Source of the DNA: an uncultured Clostridia bacterium
Lineage (GTDB): Bacteria > Bacillota > Clostridia > Oscillospirales > Acutalibacteraceae
NCBI GenBank assembly: GCA_947631855.1
Contig: CANRMX010000009.1
Location: forward strand, 1-52,153
Direction of reading: 5' to 3'
DNA: 52,153 bases
Shown here: positions 51,477 through 52,153 of the stretch, piece after piece
How positions within the stretch are numbered: the first letter of the stretch is position 1
How the letters are laid out: each line of letters opens with the position of its first letter
Notes under the pieces: generated by a model
The model's input: only the letters and a program-made list of their open reading frames with translations
Database searches by the model: none
What the model was told of the DNA's origin: nothing
Made by a program: the position numbers and the translations under genes

Positions 51477-52153
51477 ATGAAAAAAACGATTCAAAGAATT
51501 CTTGCCATGCTTTTGGCCGCGATCCTCTGCGTCAGCATGATCCCGGCCTCTGTTTTTGCAAAAGACGTGCCTGAGCCTGTGCCGGAAAGTCTGGACGGCG
51601 CGGAGCTTTCCCGGGTGCGGGAGGGCATCCTGCGCATCCTGTCCATCGGGGAGAAGGGTACCCTGCACGTCATGTACTACACCCTGTGGGACCTGGGCAT
51701 GGGGCTGGAGCAGGGGACGGTGGACGGCCCTCTGTACACGCAGACCATGGGCGCGCTGCGGGGCAACCCGGCCTACACTCTGTCCCGGTCGGACGGCACC
51801 TATGCGGCGGCCTATTGCCTGAACCATGAGAAACTGGCCACGGACGGCACCGGGTATACCTGGGAAGACTTGGGGCAGGATCGCCGGGCGGACGTCATCG
51901 GCACCATCCTGGCCCACGGTTTCCAGTATTCGGGCAAGCCGTCCGGCGAATACGCCTGGGGCCGTGGAGACAGCAACGACAAGTGGCTGGTGACCCAGCT
52001 GCTGGTGTGGGCCACCTGCAACGGGCACATCTTCATTCAGGGCAACCATGTGATCGGCTTTGAGGCTGCTGTGGACGAGGATATGAAGAAGATCGCGCCC
52101 TACGCATACAATCCCAGCGGATTCCTGGCCTACTACAACCAGCTGAAAGCGAC
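51477..52153 (+). CDS. Thioester-domain surface adhesin (partial, runs off window)
   Basis: ATG 51477 follows AAAGGAGA. The first 28 residues form a signal peptide. The rest matches the Cys-Gln thioester domain (TED) of Gram-positive adhesins: YC with Cys114 (AAYCLNH) and TQ with Gln174 (VTQLLVWAT) would form the covalent thioester used to bind host or surface amines. The gene is open at the window edge, so downstream Cna_B-like repeats and sortase signals cannot be seen. Only 225 codons are present. Confidence 0.85.
   Translation, partial: MKKTIQRILAMLLAAILCVSMIPASVFAKDVPEPVPESLDGAELSRVREGILRILSIGEKGTLHVMYYTLWDLGMGLEQGTVDGPLYTQTMGALRGNPAYTLSRSDGTYAAAYCLNHEKLATDGTGYTWEDLGQDRRADVIGTILAHGFQYSGKPSGEYAWGRGDSNDKWLVTQLLVWATCNGHIFIQGNHVIGFEAAVDEDMKKIAPYAYNPSGFLAYYNQLKA

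Overview
The window looks like the chromosome of a high-GC, anaerobic Gram-positive bacterium of class Clostridia, most like a gut Oscillospirales/Oscillospiraceae. The evidence is the T-box leader on alaS, the archaeal-type ProRS, the SRP RNA-dnaX-ybaB-recR order, a SpoVG-like protein, the DUF4093 TOPRIM protein and Gram-positive surface proteins (SLH, thioester adhesin, PASTA). This is inferred from gene content; no genus is claimed.

Layout. (1) 1-3.5 kb: one end of an integrative element, with a catalysis-less recombinase-like protein overlapping a complete large serine recombinase, then a non-coding stretch with an orphan promoter/terminator pair and duplicated hairpin repeats. (2) 3.5-12 kb: chromosomal genes (GNAT, an AT-rich orphan, fructose-bisphosphate aldolase, a PASTA pseudokinase, a SpoVB-like flippase, prmA, a double GNAT protein). 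(3) 12-21.7 kb: a five-gene oligopeptide-type ABC transporter in which four components carry large extra domains, followed by a membrane-anchored ApbE-like protein. (4) 21.7-30.2 kb: sugar-phosphate isomerase/epimerase and Gfo/Idh/MocA pair, proS, a fusion of a BY-kinase-like domain with an LCP domain, and a MATE exporter. (5) 30.3-43 kb: housekeeping genes: T-box-alaS, HIT, PRTase, comEC-like, holA, RNase M5-like, NYN/LOTUS, GNAT, SRP RNA-dnaX-ybaB-recR-smpB. (6) 43-44.3 kb: a truncated HAD gene, then about 13 tandem copies of a roughly 66-bp unit, each holding a copy of the 5' end of ssrA plus a near-perfect palindrome, and then ssrA (tmRNA) itself. (7) 44.3-52.15 kb: mobile-element cargo starting right after ssrA: an attenuator-like leader, an ArdA-like antirestriction protein, DUF4314, ribbon-helix-helix, Api92-like, Dam, AbrB-like and SpoVG-like proteins, then SLH and thioester-domain surface proteins; the last runs off the window.

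The two strongest candidates for something undescribed are the ssrA-5'-end repeat array and a short acidic-then-Met-x-Met C-terminal tail shared by five otherwise unrelated proteins of the post-ssrA element, with a sixth copy fossilised inside a gene fusion. Also notable are the enlarged Opp system, the BY-kinase/LCP fusion and an apparently metal-less ComEC C-terminal domain. All calls come from reading the sequence; no database search was run.
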